Below, piece after piece: positions 34,476 to 41,967 of a stretch of 42,136 nt of DNA. The position numbers and the translations under genes are program-made. The stretch covers positions 1-42,136 of the forward strand of contig DATIBR010000018.1 in assembly GCA_035457425.1 (NCBI GenBank), written 5' to 3'. A model generated the notes under the pieces. The model made no database searches. It was not told the origin of the DNA and saw only the letters and a program-made list of their open reading frames with translations. The DNA comes from Terriglobales bacterium (GTDB lineage Bacteria; Acidobacteriota; Terriglobia; Terriglobales; Acidobacteriaceae). Each line of letters opens with the position of its first letter. Within the stretch, counting starts at the first letter, position 1.

Positions 34476-34532
34476 TTCGGGCGATTTTAGACCGACCGGC
34501 CCCCCGCACGCCCTGGCCCCCCTTGGAGGCGT

Positions 34533-34853
34533 ATGGAAGGCTCGCAGTACTCTGCGCCGCAGTCGTACGCACCAGTGCGCGCCACGCGCTACACCGTGGC
34601 GATGCCGCTGAAGTATCGCCGTGTCGGCGAGACGGACTGGCACGACGGGATGGCCGAGAACATCAGCCAGACCGGCATCTTCTTCCGCGGCGACCGCGGC
34701 CTCACCGAAGAGGAAGTCATCGAGATCAACTTCACGCTGCGCGGCCCCAGCGTCCCCGACTGCAACAGCCGCCCCTGCACTGCCATCATCGTCCGCAAGG
34801 ACCGCTCCCGCGTCGAGAACCAGGACGCCTTCGGCACCCGCTTCCTCGACTGA
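34533..34853 (+). CDS. Single-domain PilZ protein
   Basis: A protein of 106 residues, essentially one PilZ beta-barrel. The c-di-GMP-binding motif RxxxR is represented by Arg/Arg residues around RATRYTVAMPLKYRR (residues 17-31), and the second motif (D/N)xSxxG by ENISQTGIFF (about 46-55). Both motifs look usable, so c-di-GMP binding is plausible. A GGAGG Shine-Dalgarno sits 3 nt before the ATG, a short but workable spacing. It has its own promoter and ends 9 bp before the convergent aldo/keto reductase. No diguanylate cyclase is in the window; partner unknown. Confidence 0.87.
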   Translation: MEGSQYSAPQSYAPVRATRYTVAMPLKYRRVGETDWHDGMAENISQTGIFFRGDRGLTEEEVIEINFTLRGPSVPDCNSRPCTAIIVRKDRSRVENQDAFGTRFLD

Positions 34854-34862
34854 CCGCTCCGC

Positions 34863-35909
34863 TCAGCTCCATCTCCGAAAGAACAGCGCCTGCCGCGCGA
34901 TCGGCTCGGTCTTCTTCTGCAGCGCCAGCATCTGCCCGTCGGTGAGCGGCGTGAAGTCCTTGGCGAACTGTACGTTCTCTTCCAGCTGCTTCACGTCGTC
35001 GACGCCGATGATCACCGTGCTCACCGGCAACGAGAGCGTGTAGTACATCGCGTCCTGCATGCTGATGGCGCCAGGCAGCTTCGCGTCGCCCACGAAGCGG
35101 TCTTCCGGCGGCATGCCCGGCTTCCAGCTCGAAAGGATGCGCCCGCGCGCCGGGATCTTCATCCCGATGATGCCCATCTGCTTCTCCACCGCCAGGGGCA
35201 GCAGCTTCTGGATGAAGCTCAAGTGGTGCTTGTCGGCCGCGTTCAGCGCCATCAGGATGGTGTCGAACGGGAAGCGCTCGATGGCCGCGATCAGCACGTC
35301 GGGATCGGCATGGCCGGTGCATCCGATGTGGCGCACGATCTTCTGCTCGCGCGCCTGCTGGAAAGCTTCCAGCGCGCCGCCTTTCGCGAAGATCTGCTCC
35401 ACCTGCTCCATGCGCGAGAGGTTGTGCACCTGCCACAGGTCGAGATGGTCGGTCTGCAGCAGCTTGAGCGATTGCTCGAGCAGCTTGAGCGAGCCGTCGC
35501 GCGTGCGGTCGTGGCTTTTCGTCGCCAGGAACACTTCCTTGCGGCGCGTCTTCATCACCTGCCCGATGTAGGTCTGGCTCAGCCCGCCGCCGTAGAACGC
35601 GGCGGTGTCGATGTAGTTCACGCCCAGGTCGATGGCGCGGTGGATGATCTCGACGGCGTCCTTCTCCTTGCCCTCCTGCTCGAGCGTCGCCTGCCCGCCG
35701 AGCGAGAACAGCGCGGTGCGATATCCCGTCTTGCCGAGGTTCCGCGTCGGCATCGCTTTGGGCGTCGCCTTGTTCTCGGGCAGCGGCGGCATGGCGTGCG
35801 CTGTCGGCTGCGTCAGCAGGCTGTGCGCCGCGTAGCCCACGGCGGCCGAGCCGCCGATCTTCAGGAAGTCACGGCGGTCGAGCGAGAGGTCAGCGATCTT
35901 CTTCGGCAT
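34863..35909 (-). CDS. Aldo/keto reductase with Tat signal peptide
   Basis: A protein of 348 residues. The N-terminus has a twin-arginine motif RRDFLK at residues 12-17 followed by a weakly hydrophobic stretch, so it is probably exported folded with its cofactor. The TIM-barrel aldo/keto reductase core has RNLGKTGYRTALFSLGG, DLGVNYIDTAAFYGGG with catalytic Asp/Tyr (about 95-106), the Lys in LATKSHDRTRD (near 130), and the His in WQVHNLS (near 160). The C-terminal VSTVIIGVDDVKQLEENV is the NADP-binding segment. Tat-exported members of this family are common in Acidobacteriota and Planctomycetes from memory; substrate unknown. Convergent with PilZ. Confidence 0.9.
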   Translation of the reverse strand: MPKKIADLSLDRRDFLKIGGSAAVGYAAHSLLTQPTAHAMPPLPENKATPKAMPTRNLGKTGYRTALFSLGGQATLEQEGKEKDAVEIIHRAIDLGVNYIDTAAFYGGGLSQTYIGQVMKTRRKEVFLATKSHDRTRDGSLKLLEQSLKLLQTDHLDLWQVHNLSRMEQVEQIFAKGGALEAFQQAREQKIVRHIGCTGHADPDVLIAAIERFPFDTILMALNAADKHHLSFIQKLLPLAVEKQMGIIGMKIPARGRILSSWKPGMPPEDRFVGDAKLPGAISMQDAMYYTLSLPVSTVIIGVDDVKQLEENVQFAKDFTPLTDGQMLALQKKTEPIARQALFFRRWS

Positions 35910-35980
35910 GCGGCACCTCGTGGCACATCTTCAACCCGGAAATGCTACTCCTCCGGTTGGACGCGCCACAACCGCATCCG

Positions 35981-36472
35981 TCACGCCGCGGGCTGGCCGG
36001 CGACGTAGGCTTCCCACTCGCGCTCTCCGTCGCCCGCGAGCAGAGCCCAGAGCGTGTAGATCCCCAGCGCCAGCCCGAACGGCACGTTGAACAGCGAGAG
36101 GAAGGCGACCACCAGCGCCGCGGTGCGCGCCCAATGCGCGCGCTGGAGGATGCCGAAGCCGGCCGCGGCGCCGATCGCGCCCTTCGCCAGGATGGCGATG
36201 CCGATCGCGGTGACCAGCGGCGGCAGGAAGTACATGCGCGGCTCGCGCGCCGCGACCGCCGCGATCACCGTGTTGCCCACGATGAACGCGGCCAGTCCCG
36301 CGAGCACGTGGAGCACCGAATACGCGATCCACAGGATGCCGAGCAGCTTGGCGTTCCGCGCCACGCGGCTGCCCTGCGGCGCCGCGATGACCGTCAGGGG
36401 CTGCGCATGCCCGCATTCCGGGCAGGTCGCCGCGGTCGCCGGGATGGGCTTGCCGCACGCATTGCAGAACAT
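35981..36472 (-). CDS. Zinc-ribbon membrane protein
   Basis: A protein of 163 residues. An N-terminal zinc ribbon with two CxxC pairs (MFCNACGKPI and CPECGHAQP, residues 3-6 and 17-20) is followed by four hydrophobic helices: about 42-65, 83-105, 118-135 and 138-150. No catalytic motif is seen. The arrangement matches a second, unrelated-sequence zinc-ribbon membrane protein at 37059-37589, on the other side of trmO. The start is well defined by the Cys-rich N-terminus. Function unknown; such proteins are often annotated as double zinc ribbon or hypothetical. Confidence 0.75.
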   Translation of the reverse strand: MFCNACGKPIPATAATCPECGHAQPLTVIAAPQGSRVARNAKLLGILWIAYSVLHVLAGLAAFIVGNTVIAAVAAREPRMYFLPPLVTAIGIAILAKGAIGAAAGFGILQRAHWARTAALVVAFLSLFNVPFGLALGIYTLWALLAGDGEREWEAYVAGQPAA

Positions 36473-36584
36473 CTCTCAGACCTCCTGGGACGCACTGGTC
36501 CTGCAACAGGATACGGCGGCGCGGGCCGCGAAGTTTCACCATCTGGCGCTTGCGTGCCGGCCGCCGCGGTGAGACCCTCGCAGC

Positions 36585-37040
36585 ATGTTCACGCCGCGAC
36601 CCATCGGATACGTCCGCAGCCCGCACCAGAACACCGAGCAGGTCCCGAAAGGCCTGGGCGCGAAGCATGAAGCCGAGGGCGTGCTCGAACTGCTGCCCGA
36701 GTTCGCCGCCGGCCTCGCCGACATCGAGGGCTTCTCGCACCTTTACGTGCTGTGGGAGTTCGACCGCGCGGAAGGCTACGAGCTCATCGCGCACCCGCCG
36801 AGCGACGACCGGCCGCACGGCGTGTTCGCGACCCGCTCGCCGCAGCGGCCCAATCCCATCGGGCTGACCGTGGTCGAGCTGCTGCGCCGCGAAGACGCGC
36901 GCCTGCACGTCCGCGGCCTCGACATGCTCGACGGCACGCCCATCCTCGACCTCAAGCCGTATCTCTCGAACGTCCCGCCCGAGAAGCTGCGCCGCGGCTG
37001 GCTCGCCGAGGCGGAAGCACGACAGCGAACTTCGCGCTAG
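36585..37040 (+). CDS. trmO: tRNA (N6-threonylcarbamoyladenosine37-N6)-methyltransferase TrmO
   Basis: A protein of 151 residues of the TrmO/TsaA/VirR-like family, which methylates t6A37 with SAM. Family motifs: PIGYVRSPH at residues 5-13, GFSHLYVLWEFDR near 50, GVFATRSPQRPNPIGLTVVELL near 80-101 (the most diagnostic block), and LDMLDGTPILDLKPYL near 112. The DxKPY end of the core is intact, and the short C-terminal tail is normal. It stands alone on the plus strand between two minus-strand zinc-ribbon membrane protein genes. Confidence 0.93.
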   Translation: MFTPRPIGYVRSPHQNTEQVPKGLGAKHEAEGVLELLPEFAAGLADIEGFSHLYVLWEFDRAEGYELIAHPPSDDRPHGVFATRSPQRPNPIGLTVVELLRREDARLHVRGLDMLDGTPILDLKPYLSNVPPEKLRRGWLAEAEARQRTSR

Positions 37041-37058
37041 CCGCGCCCCCCTTCCCGG

Positions 37059-37589
37059 TTAGAGGTTCGCGCCGTACGTATTGCGGACGCGCTTCGACAC
37101 GCGGAAGTAAGCGATCCAGATGCCGAGGAACAGGAAGGTCCGCAGCCACCCGCCGAACACCCATATCCCGCCCAGCATCTCGCCGTGGGTCGCGCGGAAG
37201 AAGAGGAAGATGCTCAGCACCGCCATCGTGAGCACCACTCCGAAGTAGAGGCGCAGCATCACCAGCGCCTGGGGCTTCGCGCGCCACAACTGGACGCCGG
37301 TGACGATGCCCAACACGGCCACGCCAAGCGACACCAGCAGCATCCAGTTCTCGCCCAGGTAACGCAGGTAAGGAAGGACGCGCAGCTCCATCAGCGGGCT
37401 GAAGATCGTCACCCAGATGCAGAACAGCAGCAGCCATCCGCCGACGCCGCGCGTCTCGCCGGCGGCGGGCGCCGCGGCAGTGGCGCCGGGCGTGGCGGCC
37501 GCTGCGGCCGTGCCGGCCAGCGCTCCGCCGCAGTAGTTGCAGAAGCGTTCGGAGCCCTGGACGGGTTGCGCGCAGGTCGGGCAGATCAT
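37059..37589 (-). CDS. Zinc-ribbon DUF2569-like membrane protein
   Basis: A protein of 176 residues starting MICPTCAQPVQGSERFCNYCGG, a zinc ribbon with CxxC pairs at residues 3-6 and 17-20. An Ala/Thr-rich linker (about 24-45) and four hydrophobic helices follow, with VGGWLLLFCIWVTIFSPLMELR at the first, as in DUF2569 proteins. The start is set by the zinc-ribbon methionine; the frame upstream has no such signal. It ends 18 bp from trmO, convergent. Function unknown. Confidence 0.78.
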   Translation of the reverse strand: MICPTCAQPVQGSERFCNYCGGALAGTAAAAATPGATAAAPAAGETRGVGGWLLLFCIWVTIFSPLMELRVLPYLRYLGENWMLLVSLGVAVLGIVTGVQLWRAKPQALVMLRLYFGVVLTMAVLSIFLFFRATHGEMLGGIWVFGGWLRTFLFLGIWIAYFRVSKRVRNTYGANL

Positions 37590-37721
37590 GCGCGAGAGGG
37601 TACAGGAACTAACCGGCGGATGCACTTCCTTACGTGGCCCGGCACGTCCGTATCGGGAAAGCGGGAACAGAACAAGACCACGTGAGAGTCCCAGGGACGG
37701 CACCCGCTAGGACCCGCACGC

Positions 37722-38861
37722 TCAGATCCAGTAGAGAGCGGCGCGGTCGGCGTCGAGCGCGTGGCGCAGCAGCCAACTGTAGAGCGAAGCGCCGCGCTCG
37801 CCGTTGGTGAAGATGGCGAGGTGCGTCTTGCCGCCCTGCTCGACCCAGAGCAGGTTCTTGTAGCCCGGGCTATCGCCCCATTGGAACCACGCCGGCCCGC
37901 CGGTCACGTCGACGCCGATGCCATCGGCCCAGTGGATCATCCTGTTGACCTCGACGCGCGGGACGTAGTCATCGGCGCGCGCCTGGATGTCAGCGGCGAG
38001 CGCGGAGAGGAAGCGCTCGAAGTCCGCCGCCGTGGTCCACATCGAGCCCGCGACGTTGGGCGTGATGGCGACGTGGAGCGCCGGCTTGCCGGCTTTCTTC
38101 AGCGCGGCGATCTTTTCGTCCGCGGTCGTGCTCTCCGGATCGAGCCCGAGCGCCGCGATGCCGGTGTAGCTGCGACGGTCCCAGTAAAACGCGTCTTCGT
38201 CGTCCGGGCGGCCGCGGCGGCCGTGCCCGCGCGCGCAGCGCGATTCGTCTTCCTTGCGCAGCGCGAGCCGGCTGTCCGTCATGCCCAGCTCCTGGAAGGT
38301 CTCGCCCAAGAACTTGCGGATGGGCTGCTTGAGCACGGCGGTCTCGAGCACGCGCTGCAGCAGGAAGTAGCCTTCGCCGGAGTAGCTCCAGTCAGTCCCG
38401 GGCGCGAAAGCCTGCGCGAGCTCCTGCTTCGGGTCGAAGATCCAGTTCGGCAGGCCGGTGGAGTGCGTGAGCGCGTGACGCCCAGTGATCGTTTTCGCCT
38501 GTTCGCCCGGGAGCCCGAGATCCATGTAAGCGCTGAGCGGGCGCGTCAGGTCGAAGCGACCCGCGCGGACGAGTTTCCGCACGGCGTAGGAGAACACCGA
38601 CTTGGTGAGCGAAGCGACCGGGAACAGCGTCTGCTCGTCGAAGGCCTGCGGCTTCCCTGCCTCGCGCAGCCCGCGGAGCTCATGCGCCTTCTTGCCGCCG
38701 ATGGAGCCCACCATGGCGAAGCCGGGCGTCCGCGCCAGCACCTGGAGCGCAGCTTCGTCGAGCTGCGGCTGCCGAAACGGCTTGGAGAACGAAGGCAGGA
38801 AGGCGGCCGCGGGCAGTGCCGCGGCGGCGGTGCAGAACACACGACGATCGATGGTCGGCAT
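37722..38861 (-). CDS. Serine hydrolase, class C beta-lactamase-like fold, exported
   Basis: A protein of 379 residues. The N-terminus MPTIDRRVFCTAAAALPAAA looks like a Tat-type signal (RRVF at 6-9). The nucleophile motif SxxK is Ser84-Leu-Thr-Lys87 in VASLTKS, and the second motif is a Tyr-Ser-Gly in DWSYSGEGYFLLQRVLE near residue 177, where classical enzymes have YxN. HSTGLPNWIFDP precedes it, and the C-terminal GDSPGYKNLLWVEQGGKTHLAIFTNGE-type segment supplies the third motif region (HxG replaced). Members include D-aminopeptidases, esterases and penicillin-binding-like enzymes; a true beta-lactamase is unlikely. Confidence 0.88.
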   Translation of the reverse strand: MPTIDRRVFCTAAAALPAAAFLPSFSKPFRQPQLDEAALQVLARTPGFAMVGSIGGKKAHELRGLREAGKPQAFDEQTLFPVASLTKSVFSYAVRKLVRAGRFDLTRPLSAYMDLGLPGEQAKTITGRHALTHSTGLPNWIFDPKQELAQAFAPGTDWSYSGEGYFLLQRVLETAVLKQPIRKFLGETFQELGMTDSRLALRKEDESRCARGHGRRGRPDDEDAFYWDRRSYTGIAALGLDPESTTADEKIAALKKAGKPALHVAITPNVAGSMWTTAADFERFLSALAADIQARADDYVPRVEVNRMIHWADGIGVDVTGGPAWFQWGDSPGYKNLLWVEQGGKTHLAIFTNGERGASLYSWLLRHALDADRAALYWI

Positions 38862-38914
38862 GGGAGTAGGACGCTTGCCGGGATGAAAAGTAAGCGCGGG
38901 CAGGATGCCGCGCG

Positions 38915-38931
38915 GCCGGCGAGACGCCGGC
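38915..38931. repeat. GCCGGCG-AGA-CGCCGGC hairpin after arginase
   Basis: A 7-bp GC stem and 3-nt loop 7 bp beyond the arginase stop codon (minus strand). Member of the GCCGGCG palindrome group; no T-run. Confidence 0.5.
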
Positions 38932-38937
38932 GCTCCG

Positions 38938-39900
38938 CTAGAGGATCTTCTTTCCGAAGGCGCTCAGCGCCAGCTCGACCGCCAGGTCTGCCGTCCGGTT
39001 GTGCTCGTCGATGACCGGGTTGACCTCGACGATCTCGAAGCTCGTCATGCGCCCGTGGTCGGCGATGATCTCCATGGCGAGGTGGGCTTCGCGATACGTC
39101 GCGCCGCCTCGCACCGGCGTGCCCACGCCGGGCGCGTCCTCGGGATCGATCCAGTCCATGTCGAGCGAGACGTGGTAGCCGGCGGTGCCGCGGCCCGCCA
39201 TGCGCAGGGCTTCCTCGATGACCGTGCGCATGCCGCGCTCGTCGATGTCGCGCATGGTGAAGACCTCGACGCCGGCCTTGCGCACGTTCTCTTTCTCGAC
39301 CGCGTCGATGTCGCGGATGCCGACCAGCACGCAGTTCTCGGGCTGCACCTTGGGCGAGAAGCCGAAGATGTTGCCGAGCTCGGCGGGCCCGAGCCCCATG
39401 ATGGCGCCGAGCGGCATGCCGTGGACGTTGCCGGAGGGCGAGGTGTCGGGCGTATTGATGTCGGTGTGCGCGTCGATCCAGATGAGCCCGATCTTCTGGT
39501 TCTGCTTGCGGTAGAACTCGGCGACGCCGGCGACCGTGCCCGCCGCGACCGAGTGGTCGCCGCCCAGCACCAGCGGCGTCTTGCCGGCTTCGAGCGTCTT
39601 CAGCACCAGCTCGGCGTGCTTGGTGCAGGTGGCGGTGATCTCCTTCAGGTACTTGGCGTGCGGCGAGCCTTCCTTCTTCTGCTCGGCGATGGCGACGGCG
39701 ACGTTGCCGGCGTCCTCGACCACGTGGCCTTCGGCTTCCAGGCGCGCCTCGAGCCCGGCGACGCGCACCGCCGACGGGCCCATGTCGACCCCGCGGCGCG
39801 AGGCCCCCAGGTCGAGCGGCACGCCGATGACCCGGATCTTCTTGGGCGCGATGCTCGGACCACTGACGGGCTGGGGCGGCGGAGTGGGATTGGCAGCCAT
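38938..39900 (-). CDS. rocF: Arginase (ureohydrolase family)
   Basis: A protein of 320 residues that hydrolyses arginine to ornithine and urea with a two-manganese centre. Metal ligands are in GGDHS (His116), DAHTDIN (Asp143, His145, Asp147) and SLDMDWIDP (two Asp near 243-245). DLGASRRGVDMGPSAVRVAGL near the N-terminus and PEDAPGVGTPVRGG after the last ligands identify arginase over agmatinase or formimidoylglutamase. A proline-rich N-terminal extension of about 20 residues is unusual. No ornithine-pathway genes are adjacent. A TAGAAT hexamer lies about 37 bp upstream. Confidence 0.95.
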   Translation of the reverse strand: MAANPTPPPQPVSGPSIAPKKIRVIGVPLDLGASRRGVDMGPSAVRVAGLEARLEAEGHVVEDAGNVAVAIAEQKKEGSPHAKYLKEITATCTKHAELVLKTLEAGKTPLVLGGDHSVAAGTVAGVAEFYRKQNQKIGLIWIDAHTDINTPDTSPSGNVHGMPLGAIMGLGPAELGNIFGFSPKVQPENCVLVGIRDIDAVEKENVRKAGVEVFTMRDIDERGMRTVIEEALRMAGRGTAGYHVSLDMDWIDPEDAPGVGTPVRGGATYREAHLAMEIIADHGRMTSFEIVEVNPVIDEHNRTADLAVELALSAFGKKIL

Positions 39901-39936
39901 GACCGGGGGCTCGGCAGGAGCTTCGCCGAAACCTCT

Positions 39937-39942
39937 ATTCTA
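39937..39942 (-). promoter_or_regulatory. Candidate -10 box (TAGAAT) for arginase
   Basis: TAGAAT on the minus strand about 37 bp before the arginase ATG; the -35 position is poor. Confidence 0.35.
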
Positions 39943-40025
39943 AATGGGGAGCAGAAAAGCTGCCGGGGATGGGAATCAGGGGAGTCAGCCTCTTTTGGCT
40001 AAGCTATTGATTTCGTGAGGTTTGT

Positions 40026-40102
40026 TGTCGGGCTGTTGGTCGTCGGCCGTCGGCCGCGACCAGTCGGGTCGGCCGACGACCGAGGGCCGAAGACCGAAGA
40101 CT
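40026..40102. repeat. Eleven in-phase heptamers ending at the base before the asnS stop
   Basis: 77 bp read as 11 consecutive 7-mers in one phase. The left units have core GTCGG (for example TCGTCGG, CCGTCGG) and the right units have core GAxGxCC (for example GACGACC, GAAGACC), nearly the reverse complement. Inside it GGTCGTCGGCC (40038-40048) and GGCCGACGACC (40071-40081) are a perfect 11-bp inverted repeat. The last base (40102) is next to the asnS TAA (40103-40105). Confidence 0.85.
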
Positions 40103-41425
40103 TTACGGGTAGATCCGCGTCAGCGTGCGCGCGAACGGGATGGTCTCCCGCACGTGCTCGAGGCCGCAGATCCAGGCGACCGCGCGCTCGATGCCCATGC
40201 CGAAGCCGGCGTGCGGCACCCCGCCGTACTTGCGCAGGTCGAGGTACCACTTGAAGGCCTCTTCCGGCAGGTTGTGCTCGCGGATGCGCTGCTGCAGCTT
40301 CTCGTAGGAGCCGATGCGCTGCGAGCCGCCGATGATCTCGCCATAGCCTTCCGGCGCGAGCACGTCGACGCAGAGCGCCTTGCTCGGATCGGCCGGGTCG
40401 GGCTCCATGTAGAACGCCTTCACTTGCGCGGGATAGCGGTGCACCATGACCGGCTTGTCGTACTTGCTCGACAAGTAAGTCTCGTCGGGCGAGCCGAGGT
40501 CGCCGCCCCACTCGAACTTGTGCTCCAGCTCGCCCTTGGAGTGGCCCTCCTGCAGCGCGGCGACCGCCTGGTCGTACGAGATGCGGGGGAACGGCGGCGT
40601 GATCTTCTCGAGCTTCGCGATGTCGCGGCCGATGGTGTCGAGGTCCGGGTGCCGGCGCTCGACCACGCGCTGCACGATGTAGCTGATGAACTGCTCGGCC
40701 AGCTCCATCAGGCCGTCGAGCTCGAGGTAGGCGACCTCGGGCTCCACCATCCAGAACTCGGTGAGGTGACGGCGCGTCTTCGACTTCTCCGCGCGGAACG
40801 TCGGGCCGAACGAGTACACCTTGCCCAGCGCCATCGCCGTGGCCTCGATGTAGAGCTGGCCGCTCTGCGTGAGGTAGGCCATGTCGTTGAAGTACGGCAC
40901 CTCGAAGAGCGTGCTGGTGCCCTCGCACGCCGCGGGCGTGAGGATGGGCGGGTCGGTGAGCACGAAGTCGCGCTCGTTGAAAAACTCGCGCGCGGCGTTC
41001 TCGATCTCGGCGCGGATGCGCAGGATGGCGGCCTGGCGCGGCGTCCGCACCCAGAGGTGGCGGTGCTCCATCAGGAAGTCGACGCCGTGCTCCTTGAGCG
41101 AGATCGGGAACGGGTCGCTCTCCGGCACTTTCTGGACGACCTTCACGTCCTGCACGTCGAGCTCGTAGCCGCCGGGCGCGCGCTTGTCGGCGCGCACCTT
41201 GCCGGTCACGATCACGCTCGACTCCAGCGTGAGGTTCTTCACCGTCTCGAACGCCTCGGGCGCGGCGTTCTTCGGCACGATGCCCTGGATGACGCCGCTC
41301 CCGTCGCGAAAGATGGGGAACAGCAGCTTGCCGCTCTCGCGCAGGTTGTAGAGCCATCCGCGCAGGGTGACGACTTCGCCGTCGTGGCGGCCGATCTGCG
41401 TGATGCTGGTGACAGGTGCGTCCAT
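40103..41425 (-). CDS. asnS: Asparaginyl-tRNA synthetase
   Basis: A protein of 440 residues, class IIb. The N-terminal OB-fold anticodon-binding domain has [25 protein letters not shown]-type sequence (about 15-45). The catalytic core has motif 2 [21 protein letters not shown] (about 215), with Glu of motif 2 intact, and motif 3 [21 protein letters not shown] near 405, ending with TLTRIYP. The lack of an aspartate-specific insertion and the ending RIYP support Asn over Asp specificity. Start taken at 41425; an ATG four codons upstream (41437) is possible. TAGAAT lies about 13 bp before 41425, so the mRNA may be nearly leaderless. Confidence 0.95.
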   Translation of the reverse strand: MDAPVTSITQIGRHDGEVVTLRGWLYNLRESGKLLFPIFRDGSGVIQGIVPKNAAPEAFETVKNLTLESSVIVTGKVRADKRAPGGYELDVQDVKVVQKVPESDPFPISLKEHGVDFLMEHRHLWVRTPRQAAILRIRAEIENAAREFFNERDFVLTDPPILTPAACEGTSTLFEVPYFNDMAYLTQSGQLYIEATAMALGKVYSFGPTFRAEKSKTRRHLTEFWMVEPEVAYLELDGLMELAEQFISYIVQRVVERRHPDLDTIGRDIAKLEKITPPFPRISYDQAVAALQEGHSKGELEHKFEWGGDLGSPDETYLSSKYDKPVMVHRYPAQVKAFYMEPDPADPSKALCVDVLAPEGYGEIIGGSQRIGSYEKLQQRIREHNLPEEAFKWYLDLRKYGGVPHAGFGMGIERAVAWICGLEHVRETIPFARTLTRIYP

Positions 41426-41438
41426 AGGAGAACCCATG

Positions 41439-41444
41439 ATTCTA
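41439..41444 (-). promoter_or_regulatory. Candidate -10 box (TAGAAT) for asnS
   Basis: TAGAAT on the minus strand ending 13 bp before the ATG at 41425 and 1 bp before the ATG at 41437. If used, transcription would start between them, favouring the shorter protein. Confidence 0.35.
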
Positions 41445-41461
41445 GCAGGAGGGCAAAAAAA

Positions 41462-41957
41462 GCCTTAAGCCACGGATTCCACGGCTCTCACGGATTTTGT
41501 CTTGGGTCTTGTCTTGACGGGCGGGAGCGGCCTAACCTCCGGTCACCATGAAACACGAAGAGCTTACGGAGAAGATCATCGGTGCTTTCTATGCCGTGTA
41601 TAACGAGCTCGGCAACGGGTTCCTGGAGTCGGTCTACGAGGAATCGCTGGCCATTGCCTTCGTCGAAGCGGGGATCCGGTACCACCGGCAGTTCCCAGTG
41701 CCGGTGTTCTTTCACGGCAAGCGTGTAGGGGACTTCAAAGCCGACTTCGTTGTTGAGGGGCTCGTCCTGGTCGAGTTGAAAGCTTGTTCCGTCCTTGATA
41801 AGGCGCATGAAGCGCAGGTGATCAACTACTTACGCGGCACCAAGATCGAGGTAGGACTGCTGCTGAACTTTGGGCCGAAAGCACAAGTCAGGCGAATCGT
41901 GCTAGACAACGAAAGAAAAGAAATCCGTGTTCATCCGTGGCAATCCGTGGCTAAAGC
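41462..41957. mobile_element. GxxExxY gene bounded by ATCCGTGG inverted repeats (candidate mobile unit)
   Basis: Left end 41462-41498 and right end 41920-41957 are about 37-bp inverted repeats. Read inward to outward, each has three ATCCGTG-type units followed by GGCTTAAGGC (left) or GGCTAAAGC (right). The enclosed 420 bp is the GxxExxY gene; the right repeat is part of its coding sequence. Local base composition is AT-richer than the flanking genes. No target-site duplication is evident, and no transposase is present. The unit lies exactly in the gap between asnS and the next minus-strand gene. Confidence 0.55.
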
Positions 41958-41967
41958 GGGACTCTAG
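41548..41967 (+). CDS. GxxExxY protein (PD-(D/E)XK nuclease-like)
   Basis: A protein of 139 residues. The name-giving motif is Gly24-Phe-Leu-Glu27-Ser-Val-Tyr30, and a PD-(D/E)XK-like core follows with Asp66 (FKADFVV) and Glu76-x-Lys78 (VELKA). LDKAHEAQVINYLRGTKIEVGLLLNFG-type sequence is also typical. The family is frequent in environmental genomes, has a predicted nuclease fold and no established role. The last 16 residues (KEIRVHPWQSVAKAGL) are encoded by the right inverted repeat. It is the only plus-strand gene between minus-strand asnS and the isomerase-like gene. Its TAG stop overlaps the stop of that gene through a shared CTAG. Confidence 0.88.
   Translation: MKHEELTEKIIGAFYAVYNELGNGFLESVYEESLAIAFVEAGIRYHRQFPVPVFFHGKRVGDFKADFVVEGLVLVELKACSVLDKAHEAQVINYLRGTKIEVGLLLNFGPKAQVRRIVLDNERKEIRVHPWQSVAKAGL

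Noticed and set aside
37722-38861. Beta-lactamase resistance gene
   Set aside because: The fold and SxxK match, but the YxN motif is YSG and the KTG region is not typical. The protein fits the broad serine hydrolase group, so resistance is not supported.
40026-40102. CRISPR array
   Set aside because: The repeat unit is 7 bp, degenerate and without spacers; no cas gene is present in the window. The other heptamer sites fail for the same reason.
41548-41967. Anti-phage defence role for the GxxExxY protein
   Set aside because: A predicted nuclease fold alone is not evidence for defence, and the neighbours are housekeeping genes; only the mobile-unit interpretation has sequence support here.
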